Positions 44,013 through 53,170 of a stretch of 62,021 nucleotides of DNA are shown here, piece by piece. The DNA comes from Parvularcula sp038745625 (GTDB lineage: Bacteria > Pseudomonadota > Alphaproteobacteria > Caulobacterales > Parvularculaceae). Position 1 is the first letter of the stretch. Each line of letters starts with the position of its first letter. The notes under the pieces are model-generated. The model saw only the letters and a program-made list of their open reading frames with translations. It did not search any database and was not told where the DNA came from. The stretch lies in NCBI GenBank assembly GCA_038745625.1, contig JBCDLG010000003.1, positions 1 through 62,021 of the forward strand. The letters are read 5' to 3'. The position numbers and the translations under genes are program-made.

Positions 44013-44095
44013 AGCGGTGTCCGGGAAAGCGTCGATGCATGAAGATCGCTCTGTTCAGGAAGGCGCGGTCGGCGTCAACGCTTGATCGCGCGAGG

Positions 44096-45457
44096 CTACC
44101 GGGTGAGCTCCTGCAGACGCCGGGTCGCGGCCTTCGCATTGGCGCCGATCCGCGCCCGATCAAGGGTTTGAAGAACGCCGCCCTCGACGATCCGGCGTCC
44201 CTCAACGAAAAGATCGCGGACCCGATGCGGCCCCGTCAGCACAAGCGCGGCGACGGGATCCCACGCGCCGAGCCACCCCCAATCATCAAGGCTCCAAACG
44301 GCGATATCGGCGCGCATGCCCTTGGCGAGGACGCCGCAATCATCGCGCCCCAGAACGCGGGCGCCGCCGAGGGTCGCAAGCTCGAGCGCTGCCCGCGGCT
44401 CCATCTCCTCCGCGCCGCCTCGCAGCCGTTGGAGCATGAGGGCATGGCGCGCTTCAGCGAGAAGATGGCCAGCGTCGCTCGAGGCCGAGCCATCAACACC
44501 GAGGCCAACGGGGATGTCTTGGTCACGCATCGAAGCGATCGGCGCGATTCCGCTACCAAGACGACTGTTCGAGTACGGACAGTGCGCCACGCCTGTCTTG
44601 GTGCGGGCAAAGAGATCGACCTCCTCGTGGTCCAATTGGACACAATGCGCGTGCCAAACGTCCTCACCGACCCAGCCCAGCTCCTCCGCATACTGCCCCG
44701 GTCGGCACCCGAAATGCTCCAGCGAGTAGCGGACGTCCTCATCGTTCTCGGCCAAATGCGTATGAAGCCGCAGGCCGTGTTTTCGGGCAAGCGCAGCACT
44801 TTGCGCCATCAGCTCTTTGCTCACCGAAAAAGGCGAGCACGGAGCAACGGCGACCTGCACCATGGCGCCGGGTTCCGGGTCATGGAAAGCAGCGATCACG
44901 CGCTCGCAATCGGCGAGGATCGCGTCTTCGTTTTCGACCATGCTGTCGGGCGGCAGACCGCCGCCGCTTTCGCCGATGCTCATGCTGCCGCGCGTCGCGT
45001 GAAAGCGCACACCAACGCTTTTTGCGGCTTCGATCGTGTCATCGAGGCGCACGCCTTCGGGGAAGAAATATTGGTGGTCGGAGGACATGGTGCAGCCCGA
45101 GAGCGCGAGCTCTGAGAGGCCGACCTGGGCTGCCAGGGCGAAGTCCTCAGGACGGAGCTTCGGCCAAATCTGATAGAGCGCTGTCAGCCAACCAAAGAGC
45201 GGTTTGCTCGCCCCCTGCGGTACGGCGCGCGTGAGGCTTTGAAAGAGATGGTGGTGGGTGTTCACAAGGCCTGGCGTGACGACACAGCCTGCGCCGTCGA
45301 CGATGCTCACATCGCCAGCCACCTGCGGCAACGCTGCGGCTTCGCCTAGATCCGCGACGACACCGTCCTTGATCAGAACAAAGCCGCCAGCGAGTTCCCG
45401 GCGGTGTTGGTCCATCGTGACGATAACATCAGCGTTTTTGATCAGTGTGCTGTTGAT
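44096..45457 (-). CDS. 8-oxoguanine/guanine deaminase (COG0402 amidohydrolase)
   Basis: Zinc amidohydrolase with THHHLFQSLTRAVP, HTHLAENDED, WHAHCVQLDHEE and GVDGSASSD metal motifs; SSDHQYFFP and HCPYSNSRLGSG fit the 8-oxoguanine deaminase subgroup. The first ATG (45415) begins at MDQHRREL, which in the family follows an N-terminal LIKNADVIVTM strand. That strand is encoded in frame upstream, and the only start with a ribosome site is an ATC at 45455-45457 (GGAG seven bases before). CTG at 45445 is an alternative. The gene overlaps the permease stop. In this purine locus it likely deaminates guanine-type bases to xanthine-type products. Confidence 0.88.
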   Translation of the reverse strand: MNSTLIKNADVIVTMDQHRRELAGGFVLIKDGVVADLGEAAALPQVAGDVSIVDGAGCVVTPGLVNTHHHLFQSLTRAVPQGASKPLFGWLTALYQIWPKLRPEDFALAAQVGLSELALSGCTMSSDHQYFFPEGVRLDDTIEAAKSVGVRFHATRGSMSIGESGGGLPPDSMVENEDAILADCERVIAAFHDPEPGAMVQVAVAPCSPFSVSKELMAQSAALARKHGLRLHTHLAENDEDVRYSLEHFGCRPGQYAEELGWVGEDVWHAHCVQLDHEEVDLFARTKTGVAHCPYSNSRLGSGIAPIASMRDQDIPVGLGVDGSASSDAGHLLAEARHALMLQRLRGGAEEMEPRAALELATLGGARVLGRDDCGVLAKGMRADIAVWSLDDWGWLGAWDPVAALVLTGPHRVRDLFVEGRRIVEGGVLQTLDRARIGANAKAATRRLQELTR

Positions 45458-46797
45458 GACAAAGCTCCATCGCGATTGGGCATGAGCAAGTTGAGCGTCA
45501 CGGCCAGGAACGCGGCCGGGACCACGCCCGATGTCATAAGGATCCGCGGCAATTCAGGCAAACCTGCAACCGCCTCAGGTTCCAATTGCAAACCGAGACC
45601 AACCGAGATCGCCAGCGCGGCGATCAGGAGGTTGCGCTGGTTCCACGTGACCGCGGAGAGCATCGAGATCCCCGCGCCAGCCACCATACCGAACATGATG
45701 ATGACGCTACCGCCCAAGACTTCGATCGGGATGGAGATGATCACCGCACCGATTTTTGGCACGACTCCGCAGATGATGAGGAAGATCGCGCCCAGCGCCA
45801 CGACGTGACGGCTCATCACGCCTGTCATGGCGACAAGACCGACATTCTGGCTGAACGAGGAGTTGGGGAGCGCGCCGAAGATCGCCGCGAGGGCCGTGCC
45901 AAAGCCATCAGCAGCAACGGCGCCGGTCAGCTCTTTGTCCGTTGCCTGACGGCCTGCTCCGCTTTCCGCGATCGCGCTCACATCGCCAATTGTCTCAATG
46001 CCGGAGACAAGCACCATGGCGCAAAAGCCCGCGACCGCAGCGAAGGTGAATTGAAGACCGAACGGCATGATGCTCGGGGTGCTGATCCAATCGGCCTCAC
46101 CAACGGCCGCGAAATCTACACGCCCGATGGCAAGCGCCACGAGATAGCCAGCGATCAGACCAAGAAGAACCGACGCCGTCCCCACGAGGCCCTTGGCGAA
46201 AATCCGTAAGCCGAGGGTGACAAGGATCGTGACCAGCGCGAGTGACCAGGAGAGCGGCGCGCCATAGGCGGGGGTTCCCATCGCTGGTACACCGCCCGCC
46301 GCATACTGAATACCGACTCGGACAAGCGACAGACCGATGAGCAACACCACGATCCCCGTCACTAGAGCCGGCAAGGCGAACCGCAGGCGTTTCACGAGCG
46401 GCGCGAGGGAAAGATGGAAGAGCCCGCCCACCAGCGCCCCGGCAAAGAGAATCGAGAGGCCTTCGGTCCCTTTCCCCGCCACCAAGGGCAACATCATCGG
46501 CAAGAAGGCAAAGCTTGTTCCTTGTACGATGGGAAGGCGTGCGCCGACAGGCCCCAGCCCATGGGTCTGGCAGAGGGTTGCAATCCCGGCAAACAGCATG
46601 CTCGCCTGGACCAGCGTCACGACCACGTCCTCGTCGCCGGTACCAAGCCCCGCCGCGCCCGCGACCAGAAGCGCAGGCGTCACATTACTGACGAACATCG
46701 CAAGGATATGCTGAATGCCGAGCGGGATGGCCTCGCGAAGCGGAGGAAAGTGATCGGGATCCCTGCGCGGATCCAGCATCTCCCCTGGACTCGTCAT
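45442..46797 (-). CDS. NCS2-family xanthine/uracil permease
   Basis: 451 residues with about fourteen hydrophobic segments. The NCS2 signature regions are present: GARLPIVQGTSFAFLPMM (substrate site), VSGIETIGDVSAIAESGAG and LTGAVAADGFGTALAAIFGALPNSSFSQNVGLVAMTGV split over two helices. The latter block is the UraA/XanP nucleobase-cation symporter motif. In this locus xanthine or urate is the likeliest substrate. It overlaps the neighbouring permease stop by ATGA. Confidence 0.93.
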   Translation of the reverse strand: MTSPGEMLDPRRDPDHFPPLREAIPLGIQHILAMFVSNVTPALLVAGAAGLGTGDEDVVVTLVQASMLFAGIATLCQTHGLGPVGARLPIVQGTSFAFLPMMLPLVAGKGTEGLSILFAGALVGGLFHLSLAPLVKRLRFALPALVTGIVVLLIGLSLVRVGIQYAAGGVPAMGTPAYGAPLSWSLALVTILVTLGLRIFAKGLVGTASVLLGLIAGYLVALAIGRVDFAAVGEADWISTPSIMPFGLQFTFAAVAGFCAMVLVSGIETIGDVSAIAESGAGRQATDKELTGAVAADGFGTALAAIFGALPNSSFSQNVGLVAMTGVMSRHVVALGAIFLIICGVVPKIGAVIISIPIEVLGGSVIIMFGMVAGAGISMLSAVTWNQRNLLIAALAISVGLGLQLEPEAVAGLPELPRILMTSGVVPAAFLAVTLNLLMPNRDGALSSTAH

Positions 46798-48107
46798 GCC
46801 GCGTCGATGAAGATGAACTTGGCGAGGAACACGGCGGCCAAGACCATCACGCCCCCGGACAATTCCCGGAACCGGCCGGAGCCGATTTTGAGGACCGCGT
46901 AGGTCACGAACCCAAAGCCAAGTCCGGTAGCGATCGAATAGGTCAGCGGCATGCTGATGGCAGTGACCACCACGGGCACAAAGTTGGTCACGTCATCCCA
47001 ATCGGTTGCGGAAAGGCCGCTGGCCATCACGCAGCCGACAAAAACCAAGGCCGCGCCCGTCGCATAGGCGCCCACAGACTGCGCCAACGGCGCGAAGAAG
47101 AGCGAGACAAGAAATAGGAGCGCTACCACCACGGCCGTAAGACCGGTGCGTCCCCCAGCTCGCACGCCCGCCGCGCTTTCGACATAGCTCGTCACCGACG
47201 ATGTCCCGATCAGTGAACCGATCAATGTGGCGGAGCTATCGGCAATCAGCGCCCGGTTGAGGCGAGGCAGCTTGCCCTCCTCATCAAGAAGATTGGCTTT
47301 GCTCGCCACGCCGACGAGCGTCCCGGCCGTGTCGAACATGTCGACAAAGAGGAATGAGATGATCACCGTCGCCAGCGCGAGTTCCGCCGCAGCAGCAATA
47401 TCGAGCGCTAAGAAGGTTGGCGCGAGGCTCGGTGGCGGCGAGCCCACCCAGTTCAGATCGGTGAGGCCGAAAAGTGCCGCGATGATCGTCGCACCGATCA
47501 TCCCGATCAAAATGCCGCCTGGCACTTTAAGCGACTCCAAAATGCCAATGGCGAGAAAACAAAGAACGCCCAGCACCAACACCGGCGAGCTGAGGTCGCC
47601 TAGGCCGACCAAGGTCGCGGGATTGTCTGCGACGATCCCCATGCTCCGAAGACCGATGATGATGAGGAAGAGCCCGATCCCCGCAGAGATCGCCATCTTG
47701 AGCTCACGCGGGATGGCATTGACCACCCATTCCCGCACCGGCAAAAGACTCAGCACAATGAAGATCACACCAGAGATGAACACCGCGCCCAGCGCCGTCT
47801 CCCACGGCAAACCCATGCCGACGACCACGCCGTAGGTGAAGAAGGCGTTGAGCCCCATGCCAGGCGCGACCGCGATGGGGTAATTGGCGTAGAGGCCCAT
47901 AATCAGGCTGCCGATCGCCGCCGCGATGCATGTCGCGGCAAAAACCGCGCCCTCATCCAGACCAGCTTCAGCCAGGATCTGCGGATTGACGAAGATAATG
48001 TAGGCCATCGCGACGAAGGTCGTGCACCCTGCCATCACCTCCCGGCCGATGGTCGTTCCTTGCGCCTTCAGACCGAAAAAGCGATCCAACACCTCGCTGC
48101 CGCCCAC
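46794..48107 (-). CDS. AzgA-type guanine/hypoxanthine/adenine permease
   Basis: 437 residues from the GTG at 48105-48107. That start is preferred over the GTG at 48116 because AGAGG ends right at the latter and lies eight bases before the former. AzgA-type NCS2 hallmarks: GREVMAGCTTFVAMAYIIFVNP, MGLNAFFTYGVV, LFVDMFDTAGTLVGVASKA and SSVTSYVESAAGVRAGGRTGL. It brings in hydroxy- or aminopurines with protons. First gene of the permease-permease-deaminase operon, divergent from xdhA. Confidence 0.93.
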   Translation of the reverse strand: MGGSEVLDRFFGLKAQGTTIGREVMAGCTTFVAMAYIIFVNPQILAEAGLDEGAVFAATCIAAAIGSLIMGLYANYPIAVAPGMGLNAFFTYGVVVGMGLPWETALGAVFISGVIFIVLSLLPVREWVVNAIPRELKMAISAGIGLFLIIIGLRSMGIVADNPATLVGLGDLSSPVLVLGVLCFLAIGILESLKVPGGILIGMIGATIIAALFGLTDLNWVGSPPPSLAPTFLALDIAAAAELALATVIISFLFVDMFDTAGTLVGVASKANLLDEEGKLPRLNRALIADSSATLIGSLIGTSSVTSYVESAAGVRAGGRTGLTAVVVALLFLVSLFFAPLAQSVGAYATGAALVFVGCVMASGLSATDWDDVTNFVPVVVTAISMPLTYSIATGLGFGFVTYAVLKIGSGRFRELSGGVMVLAAVFLAKFIFIDAA

Positions 48108-48206
48108 GTTTTGCACCTCTTATTGCTCTGGCAGAAGACGCAGAGCGCTTTTTTTCGCCAAAACGCCGGGCAGAGCCGCGACATCGTGTCTGAAAGCTTG
48201 ACGTTT

Positions 48207-48222
48207 TTGCACGATCGCGCAA
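48207..48222. promoter_or_regulatory. 16-bp palindrome between the azgA-type gene and xdhA (candidate operator)
   Basis: TTGCACGATCGCGCAA matches its own reverse complement at 14 of 16 positions (TTGC-x-CGATCG-x-GCAA). It lies between the divergent purine permease operon and xdhABC, about 100 bases from the permease start and 118 bases from xdhA. That is a natural place for a shared purine-responsive repressor. No regulator gene is in the window to pair with it. Confidence 0.4.
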
Positions 48223-48340
48223 CCCCTAAAAGCAAGTGCAGCATGAGCGAGAGACCCGTGCCGCCGTCATGAGTGATGGTTCAAACCTTTGGGCGAATCC
48301 GAACCTTGCTCTACCACATTGGCTCCGCGCGGATAGGTGA

Positions 48341-49801
48341 ATGATCAAGTTTGGACTGAATGGCGAGCTGACGGAGCTGGAAGACGTCGATCCGACGATG
48401 AACCTCCTCGACTGGCTGCGCTATGAGGCCTGGCTGACCGGCACCAAGGAGGGCTGCGCCGAGGGGGATTGCGGCGCCTGCACCGTCGTCGTGGGTGAGC
48501 TCCGCGGCGACCAACCGGTCTATCGCGCGGTCAACGCCTGCACCCTCTTCATGCCGATGGTCGATGGCCGAGATGTCGTGACCGTCGAGCATCTCTCGGC
48601 CGATGGTGACCTCCATCCGGTGCAGGAGGCGATGGTGAGCTGCCATGCCACCCAGTGCGGTTTTTGCACGCCAGGGATCGTGATGACGCTGTTCGCTGAC
48701 TACGAAGGGCTCGATCCAGGGCCGAAGCTTCCCACCGAGGATCTCCTCGCGGGCAATCTCTGCCGCTGCACCGGCTACGGCCCCATCCTCAAGGCTGCCG
48801 AAGCCGCCGAGGCGGCACCGACCGCCAAGCGCTTGGACAGCGTGGATGGCCTGGCGCGCCTCCGCGCCGCTAGCCGTACGAGCATGCTCTCCTATCGCTA
48901 TCAGGACCCCGTGTTGGGTGACCAGAAAGCCTTCTTCGCACCGCGAACCCTTGAAGAGCTGGACCAGGTCCTGGCCGCGGAGCCCGAGGCGACGTTGATC
49001 GCGGGCGCCACCGATGTCGCACTTTGGGTGAACAAGGATCATCGCACCCTGCCCGTCACCGTGTCTCTCAACGACATCGCCGAGCTACGCGCGATCAATG
49101 ATCAAGGCGGCACCCTGATCATCGGTGCCGGTGTGCGCTACACCGATGCTTGGGAGAGCATAGCGTCTCTCTATCCAAGCTTCGGTGAGATGATCCGCCG
49201 TCTGGGCGCTGTCCAAGTGAGGAACGCGGGCACGCTGGGCGGCAACATCGCCAATGGCTCTCCCATCGGCGATAGCATGCCGCCGCTGATTGCCCTCGGC
49301 GCTAAAATCCGCCTGCGGAAGCAAAGCAAGCACCGCGAGCTGCCGCTCGAAGACCTCTATCTCGACTATCAAAAACAAGCGCGCGAGCCAGGTGAGATCG
49401 TCGAGGCGGTGATCGTTCCGAAGCCTGCGCCTGGCCAGCACCACGCGGTCTACAAGATCTCCAAACGCTTTGATCAAGATATCTCTGCCGTGTGCGGCGC
49501 GTTCTCTGTGACCCTCACCGAAGGAAAGGTCACGGCGGCGCGTGTGGCGTTCGGCGGCATGGCGGCAACGCCCAAGCGCGCCAAGGCTTGCGAGACAGCA
49601 CTGATCGGTCAGCCGTGGACGGACGACACGATTCAGAAGGCGCAGGCAGCCCTGGCAGGTGATTTCTCGCCAATATCCGACATGCGCGCCAGCTCGGGCT
49701 ACCGCATGCTCGTCGCAGAGAACCTCCTCACCCGCTTCTTCCTTGAGACGAAGGGCCAAGCGGCTCCCAGCCTCGGCCAAGGAGGGCTGGCCCATGCCTG
49801 A
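48341..49801 (+). CDS. xdhA: Xanthine dehydrogenase small subunit (2Fe-2S, FAD)
   Basis: 486 residues. N-terminal plant-type [2Fe-2S] domain (CAEGDCGACTVV), second [2Fe-2S] domain (CHATQCGFCTPG and GNLCRCTGYGPI), then the FAD domain (ATLIAGATDVALWVN; RNAGTLGGNIANGSPIGDSMP). It passes electrons from the Mo site to NAD. The ATG follows ATAGGTGA. It overlaps xdhB by 8 bases. Confidence 0.97.
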   Translation: MIKFGLNGELTELEDVDPTMNLLDWLRYEAWLTGTKEGCAEGDCGACTVVVGELRGDQPVYRAVNACTLFMPMVDGRDVVTVEHLSADGDLHPVQEAMVSCHATQCGFCTPGIVMTLFADYEGLDPGPKLPTEDLLAGNLCRCTGYGPILKAAEAAEAAPTAKRLDSVDGLARLRAASRTSMLSYRYQDPVLGDQKAFFAPRTLEELDQVLAAEPEATLIAGATDVALWVNKDHRTLPVTVSLNDIAELRAINDQGGTLIIGAGVRYTDAWESIASLYPSFGEMIRRLGAVQVRNAGTLGGNIANGSPIGDSMPPLIALGAKIRLRKQSKHRELPLEDLYLDYQKQAREPGEIVEAVIVPKPAPGQHHAVYKISKRFDQDISAVCGAFSVTLTEGKVTAARVAFGGMAATPKRAKACETALIGQPWTDDTIQKAQAALAGDFSPISDMRASSGYRMLVAENLLTRFFLETKGQAAPSLGQGGLAHA

Positions 49802-52148
49802 CTCGGGGTCTCCGCCGCCCTCCGCCCCGGGAATAAAGGGCGACGTGCGTGAGGCGCGCGCGCATGACAGCGCCGTTCAGCAGGTCACGGGGCGAGCCCG
49901 CTATGTCGATGATATTCCCAAGCCGCCAGGCCTCCTCTCGCTCTACATAGCCATGTCCGAACGCGCCCATGCGCGGATCACATCGCTCGATCTTGACGCG
50001 GTTCGCCGCGCGCCGGGTGTTGCGTTGGTTATCTCATCCGATGATATTCCTGGCATAAACGATATTGGCCCCGTCGTCGCGGATGACCCGCTCTTTGCTG
50101 AGGGCGAGGTGCTCTACCATGGCCAACCGATCTTCGCAGTGGCGGCGGAAACCAACGACGCTGCGAGGCGCGCCGCCGCACTGGCCCGTGTTCAGTATGA
50201 GGATCTCCCCGCCCACCTCACCGTTGAGGATGCGATGTCGGCCGGCACGGACCTCGAACCCGAGCAGGTCATGGCCCGCGGTGATGCAGCAGCAGCGCTC
50301 GAGAAGGCGCCGCAACGCTTGTCTGGTGCTCTGACAATTGGCGGCCAAGACCATCTCTACCTGGAAGGACAAGTCGCTCTCGCACTGCCCGGTGAAGATC
50401 ATGACGTGCACGTCTTTTCTTCCACCCAAAACCCCACAGAAGTGCAGCACCTGACCGCGCGCTTGCTCGGGGTACCCGACGCCGCGGTGACGGTGGAGGT
50501 GAGGCGGATGGGCGGCGCCTTTGGCGGCAAGGAGACGCAGTCGACCATCATGGCCGCGGCCGCGGCCCTGGCCGCCACGCGCACCGACCATCCGGTCGAA
50601 TGTCGCCTTGATCGCGATGACGACATGCGCATGACGGGCAAAAGGCACGATTTTCTCGCGCGCTACGACATCGGATATGATGCTGACGGAAGGCTGACCG
50701 CAGCGCACTTCGCGCTCGCGTCGCGGTGTGGTCATGCCACGGACCTTTCCTTCGCCATCAACGACCGTGCGATGTTCCATGCGGACAATTGCTACTACTA
50801 CCCCGACGTTCGGATCGCGTCGCGGCGCCTCAGGACGCACACGGTCTCCAACACGGCCTTTCGCGGCTTTGGTGGGCCGCAAGGGATGCTGGCAGCGGAG
50901 CGAATGATCGATGAGGTCGCATTCGCGCTCGATAAGGACCCCGTCGATGTGCGGCTGGCCAATCTCTATGCCGATGGTGAGCGTAACCTCACCCCTTATC
51001 ATCAGACCGTTGATGACTGTGTCGCTGGCATGCTGATCACCGAGCTGATGGAGGCCGCCCGGTACCGTGAACGGCGACAGGACGTGGACACCCACAATGC
51101 TTCAAACACCGTTATCAAAAAGGGGATCGCCCTCACGCCCGTCAAGTTCGGCATCTCTTTCACGACCAAGCATCTCAACCAAGCGGGCGCTCTGATTCAT
51201 GTCTACACGGATGGCAGCGTTCACCTGAACCATGGCGGGACGGAGATGGGCCAGGGCCTGATGGTCAAGGTTGCCCAGGTTGTTGCCCATGAATTCCAGA
51301 TCGATATCGATCGCATCAAAGTGTCCTCAACGTGTACGGATAAAGTGCCAAACACGTCAGCCACGGCCGCCTCGTCAGGCTCCGACCTCAACGGCATGGC
51401 CGCGCGCAACGCGGCGCGGACGATCAAAGAGCGCCTGATCGCCTTTGCCGCAGAGACCTATGATGTGGCGCCCGAGGCGGTTCTTTTCGACGCCAACGAC
51501 GTGCTGCTTGGCCCGCACCGGCTGTCCTTTGCCGAGCTTGTGAAGAAAGCCTATCTCGGCCGGATCTCTCTGTCGGCGACGGGATACTATCGGACACCGA
51601 CCATCGATTATGATCGGTCGCAGCATCGCGGGCACCCTTTCTACTACTTCGCCTACGGTGCAGCGGTGTCAGAAGTGGCCATCGACACCTTAACCGGCGA
51701 AACACGTGTTCTGCAGACCGATATTCTCCACGATGTGGGCGAGTCGCTGAACCCCGCGATCGATATGGGTCAGGTTGAGGGCGGTTTTGTCCAGGGTATG
51801 GGGTGGCTGACCAGTGAGGAGCTTGTCTATGATGACAAGGGCGTCCTTCGGACGCATGCTCCGTCAACCTACAAAATACCGACGGCCGGCGATCGGCCAC
51901 TGACGTTCAACGCCGCTTTGTGGACATCGGGCCGCAACAAGGTCCAGACCATCCACCGGTCTAAAGCCGTAGGCGAGCCGCCCTTTATGCTGGCAATCTC
52001 TGTCTTCTCGGCCATCACCCATGCTGTCACGGCAGCCGCGGGCGGCAAGGTGTTTCCGAAGCTCGACGCGCCAGCGACCCCAGAACGTGTGCTGATGGCC
52101 ATCGAGGAGGCCAAGGCTCGCGCCGCAGCGCTTAATAGCGTAGACTAA
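49794..52148 (+). CDS. xdhB: Xanthine dehydrogenase large (molybdenum) subunit
   Basis: 784 residues from the ATG at 49794; the longer frame from 49659 lies inside xdhA. MoCo-binding motifs: GGAFGGKE, FRGFGGPQG, AVGEPPF and EVEGGFVQGMG-like QVEGGFVQGMG. The XDH-specific active-site residues are all there: Glu in HLYLEGQ, Arg in NTAFRGFGG and the catalytic Glu in KAVGEPP. It hydroxylates hypoxanthine to xanthine to urate. Intact residues argue for true XDH rather than another hydroxylase. Confidence 0.97.
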   Translation: MPDSGSPPPSAPGIKGDVREARAHDSAVQQVTGRARYVDDIPKPPGLLSLYIAMSERAHARITSLDLDAVRRAPGVALVISSDDIPGINDIGPVVADDPLFAEGEVLYHGQPIFAVAAETNDAARRAAALARVQYEDLPAHLTVEDAMSAGTDLEPEQVMARGDAAAALEKAPQRLSGALTIGGQDHLYLEGQVALALPGEDHDVHVFSSTQNPTEVQHLTARLLGVPDAAVTVEVRRMGGAFGGKETQSTIMAAAAALAATRTDHPVECRLDRDDDMRMTGKRHDFLARYDIGYDADGRLTAAHFALASRCGHATDLSFAINDRAMFHADNCYYYPDVRIASRRLRTHTVSNTAFRGFGGPQGMLAAERMIDEVAFALDKDPVDVRLANLYADGERNLTPYHQTVDDCVAGMLITELMEAARYRERRQDVDTHNASNTVIKKGIALTPVKFGISFTTKHLNQAGALIHVYTDGSVHLNHGGTEMGQGLMVKVAQVVAHEFQIDIDRIKVSSTCTDKVPNTSATAASSGSDLNGMAARNAARTIKERLIAFAAETYDVAPEAVLFDANDVLLGPHRLSFAELVKKAYLGRISLSATGYYRTPTIDYDRSQHRGHPFYYFAYGAAVSEVAIDTLTGETRVLQTDILHDVGESLNPAIDMGQVEGGFVQGMGWLTSEELVYDDKGVLRTHAPSTYKIPTAGDRPLTFNAALWTSGRNKVQTIHRSKAVGEPPFMLAISVFSAITHAVTAAAGGKVFPKLDAPATPERVLMAIEEAKARAAALNSVD

Positions 52149-52153
52149 GGGCA

Positions 52154-53170
52154 ATGGCCGACCTTCATGCTCTCACCCGGTTCTGCCTCTCTGCAGTCGA
52201 AAGAGGAGAACCCGCGGCGCTAATCACCCAATGCGCCGTGGAGGGATCAACGCCGCGAGAGCTCGGCGTGCGTATGGCGGTGACGCCCACCACCGTCCAC
52301 GGCACAATTGGCGGGGGTAATCTCGAGCAGGTCGCGATTGATCAGGCGCGTCGGCTTCTTGGCGATCCCGAACGTCATTTTTTGTTGCAAGATCATCCTC
52401 TTGGGCCGCTCCTGGCTCAGTGCTGCGGCGGCCATGTGCGGCTGTTGATCGAACGCTTGGAGCCCATCGACAAAAACTGGCTTCTAGCTTGCGATGAGGC
52501 GGCAGAGCGCGGCACACCGGTCACACTGCGAACGACCCTCACCGGTACCGGGCCGCGCAAGGCCGTGGTCGCCGGTGAAACCGCGCGCGATGTCACTTTC
52601 TTTGATCAGCACGGCGATCGATTGACTGCTCTGCGGCCGCGGCTGACTGAATGCGCGGAGATGCTTGAACGGTTCGGTCGGCCGCGGCCGCAATTGTGGC
52701 TCTATGGTGCTGGCCACGTTGGACGCGCGACAGCAGAAATCATGAAACGGACGACCTTCGATGTCAGTTGCTTTGACGGCCGTGAAAGTGAGCGCTCACA
52801 GTTGCCGCCGGATGTCACGGCAAGCGATCTGTCCGACGTGGAACACGTGATCAACGCCGCACCAGCGCAGAGCCACCACGTCGTCTTCACGCATTCCCAC
52901 GACCTCGACTACACCATCGTGCACGGCATACTCGCTCGCGGGGACTTCGCTTATCTGGGATTGATCGGTTCCCAAACAAAGCGGTTGCGGTTCTTCTCGC
53001 GGCTGCGGGCGGACGGTTTCGACGAGACGGCGCTTGCTCGCCTGACCTGCCCCATCGGCACGCCGGGGATTGAAAGCAAAGCGCCGGAAGCCGTGGCCAT
53101 CGCTGTCGCGCATGAGCTGATGGCGTCACTGGGGCCTGACGATAATCCGACGCGGGCTATCGCGTTATAG
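52154..53170 (+). CDS. xdhC: Xanthine dehydrogenase accessory protein XdhC
   Basis: 338 residues, five bases after xdhB. N-terminal STPRELGVRMAVTPTTVHGTIGGGNLEQ and QCCGGHVRLLIE are the MoCo-binding XdhC domain. The C-terminal Rossmann half has LYGAGHVGRA and FTHSHDLDYTI and ends LTCPIGTPGIESKAPEAVAIAVAHEL. XdhC sulfurates and inserts the Mo cofactor into XdhB. Its last six bases overlap the stop of the opposing gene. Confidence 0.95.
   Translation: MADLHALTRFCLSAVERGEPAALITQCAVEGSTPRELGVRMAVTPTTVHGTIGGGNLEQVAIDQARRLLGDPERHFLLQDHPLGPLLAQCCGGHVRLLIERLEPIDKNWLLACDEAAERGTPVTLRTTLTGTGPRKAVVAGETARDVTFFDQHGDRLTALRPRLTECAEMLERFGRPRPQLWLYGAGHVGRATAEIMKRTTFDVSCFDGRESERSQLPPDVTASDLSDVEHVINAAPAQSHHVVFTHSHDLDYTIVHGILARGDFAYLGLIGSQTKRLRFFSRLRADGFDETALARLTCPIGTPGIESKAPEAVAIAVAHELMASLGPDDNPTRAIAL

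Noticed and set aside
42813..44042. 409-codon plus-strand ORF opposite proS
   Set aside because: Antisense of proS; low-complexity charged translation caused by GC-biased codons.
48190..48230. TTGACG as a -35 box for xdhA
   Set aside because: No acceptable -10 at 15-19 bases downstream; the palindrome there is the more notable signal.
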